Positions 4,172-5,110 of a stretch of DNA of 5,110 bases are shown piece after piece. Origin of the DNA: Desulfobulbaceae bacterium UBA5173. Lineage in GTDB: Bacteria > Desulfobacterota > Desulfobulbia > Desulfobulbales > Desulfobulbaceae. Under the pieces are notes generated by a model. The model ran no database searches. It had not been told where the DNA came from and was given only the letters and a program-made list of their open reading frames with translations. The stretch is from assembly GCA_002413355.1 (NCBI GenBank), contig DHWV01000069.1, positions 31,126 through 36,235 of the forward strand. Reading direction: 5' to 3'. Position numbers and translations under genes: made by a program. The stretch's first letter is position 1, and every line of letters starts with the position of its first letter.

Positions 4172-5110
4172 GCCGCTGTCTGCCCTTTCGATTGCTGAAG
4201 AGCGAGGTTTTTTGCCGCAACCTGCTCCTCCATTTCCCGGACAAACTGGCGCAGAGCTTCGCTGATTTCCTGATCGTTGATGGCCAAGATTCTCGCCGCA
4301 AAAACTGCCGCGTTCTTGGCCCCGGATTTGCCGATGCCCATCGTCGCCACCGGAATGCCGGGCGGCATCTGCACGGTCGAAAGCAGGGCATCAAGGCCGT
4401 TGAGCGGCGAAGCGTCAATCGGCACGCCGATCACCGGCAGCGTGGTATGGGCGGCAATCACTCCGGCCAGATGGGCGGACATACCCGCGCCGGCAATAAT
4501 AATCTTCAGGCCGCGTCGGGCTGCGGTACGGGCGTATTCAGCGGTCTGCTCCGGCGTGCGGTGGGCCGAGGAGATGAGCATTTCGTGCTTGATGCCGACG
4601 CTGGTCAGGAAGTCCGCCGCCGCCTGCATCACCGGCAGATCAGAGTCCGAACCCATGACAATGCTCACCACCGGGCCGGTGTGCTTTTGCAGGCGGCGCA
4701 GGGCGCGGTGGCCGATGTCACGACGGAAGTAACTGCCTTTCCATTTGATTTTATCCACGGCCTTGTAGGCCCGCTCAATGGCCTTGCCGATGGAAATGTC
4801 CATGGCGGTCACGCCGAGAACCCGCCCGCCTGCGGTGAGTGTGGTCTGATTCTCAATAGTCGTGCCCGCATGAAAGACCATGACATCCTTCAGCTTTGCC
4901 GCATTAACCAGGCCGGTGATCGGCCTGCCCGCTTTGTAGCTGCCAGGATAGCCCTCTGAGGCCATGACCACGCAGACCGCCGGGCGCGGATCAATCTCCA
5001 GCTCAATTTCATCCAGTGCGCCGTCAATGGCCTTTTCAAAAATCTCGACCAGATCGGTTTGCAGGCGCATCAGCAGGGGCTGGCATTCCGGGTCGCCGAA
5101 GCGGCAGTTG
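4168..5110 (-). CDS. purD-purE: PurD-PurE fusion: phosphoribosylamine-glycine ligase C-terminus joined to N5-CAIR mutase (5' end outside window)
   Basis: An uninterrupted frame entering from the right edge. The first visible residues NCRFGDPECQPLLMRL match the conserved ATP-grasp end of PurD (usually N-V-R-[FL]-GDPE-TQ), followed by the PurD C-domain with PAVCVVMASEGYPGSY, ITGL, VFHAGT, GGRVLGVTA and RRDIGHRALRR. After a seven-residue join (LQKHTGP) comes a complete class I PurE of about 167 residues: MGSDSD (139-144, counting the Met at 5070 as 1), catalytic-His motif SAHRTP (168-173), IIAGAGMSAHLAG (191-203), PVIGVP (212-217) and VQMPPGIPVATMGIG (233-247). PurD makes GAR; PurE converts N5-CAIR to CAIR, later in IMP synthesis. 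The order and tight join show a bifunctional protein, not two overlapping genes: no stop, Shine-Dalgarno or good start lies at the junction. Its TGA overlaps the tsaC start. Confidence 0.94.
   Translation of the reverse strand, partial: NCRFGDPECQPLLMRLQTDLVEIFEKAIDGALDEIELEIDPRPAVCVVMASEGYPGSYKAGRPITGLVNAAKLKDVMVFHAGTTIENQTTLTAGGRVLGVTAMDISIGKAIERAYKAVDKIKWKGSYFRRDIGHRALRRLQKHTGPVVSIVMGSDSDLPVMQAAADFLTSVGIKHEMLISSAHRTPEQTAEYARTAARRGLKIIIAGAGMSAHLAGVIAAHTTLPVIGVPIDASPLNGLDALLSTVQMPPGIPVATMGIGKSGAKNAAVFAARILAINDQEISEALRQFVREMEEQVAAKNLALQQSKGQTAA

Noticed and set aside
4660..4700. Separate purE gene starting at the GTG codons near 4671
   Set aside because: No stop codon ends the purD part, no Shine-Dalgarno precedes the GTG codons, and the join is only about seven residues, so one fused protein is the simpler reading.
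4192..4959. Long plus-strand open frame of 255 residues opposite the purDE gene
   Set aside because: The minus-strand product has full-length PurD and PurE motifs; the plus-strand product is a His/Arg/Gly-rich shadow with no recognisable domain.

Overview
The window carries six protein-coding genes and one truncated gene end, all read from the minus strand. It looks like a compact bacterial chromosome segment with moderate-to-high GC. From right to left, in transcription order, it holds: the 3' part of a gene encoding a PurD-PurE fusion (running off the right edge), a Sua5/YrdC/TsaC-family threonylcarbamoyl-AMP synthase, two tandem CspA-family cold-shock genes, a 52-residue lysine-rich small protein, a YbiT-type ABC-F ATPase, and the 5' part of a RhlB-like DEAD-box RNA helicase (running off the left edge). 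The gene content, the purD-purE fusion and the small KPNYSF... protein suggest a proteobacterium in the broad sense. I lean towards Desulfobacterota (Desulfobulbales-like), but this is inference from remembered family distribution, not a search result.

Region by region: 4168-5110 is the C-terminal domain of glycinamide ribonucleotide synthetase joined in frame to a complete class I PurE. Its TGA stop overlaps the GTG start of the tsaC-like gene (GTGA), so these two form a translationally coupled operon. The operon ends at a strong hairpin plus T-run (3420-3459). A possible promoter between the tsaC stop and this terminator could also make an RNA of about 80 nt. Two cold-shock genes follow. 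They are about 92% identical over 164 bp and clearly arose by tandem duplication. A textbook Rho-independent terminator (2721-2753) closes the second. Only about 40 nt beyond it is the small lysine-rich gene, whose real start is a TTG behind a good AGGAG. The ABC-F gene has no Shine-Dalgarno sequence and a strikingly C-rich, G-poor leader. The helicase follows after a 98-bp gap with an imperfect hairpin.

Functionally, the right third is purine synthesis plus tRNA t6A modification. The left two thirds group proteins acting on RNA or ribosomes: RNA chaperones, a basic small protein, a ribosome-associated ABC-F and an RNA helicase, a set reminiscent of cold adaptation. I see no mobile element, CRISPR array, tRNA or rRNA, and no gene-free stretch above 300 bases (the largest gap is 3320-3544). 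I did not find a convincing wholly new multi-gene system. The most unusual items are the purD-purE fusion, the C-rich leader of the ABC-F gene, the altered Walker A in its second ATPase domain, and the candidate small RNA.
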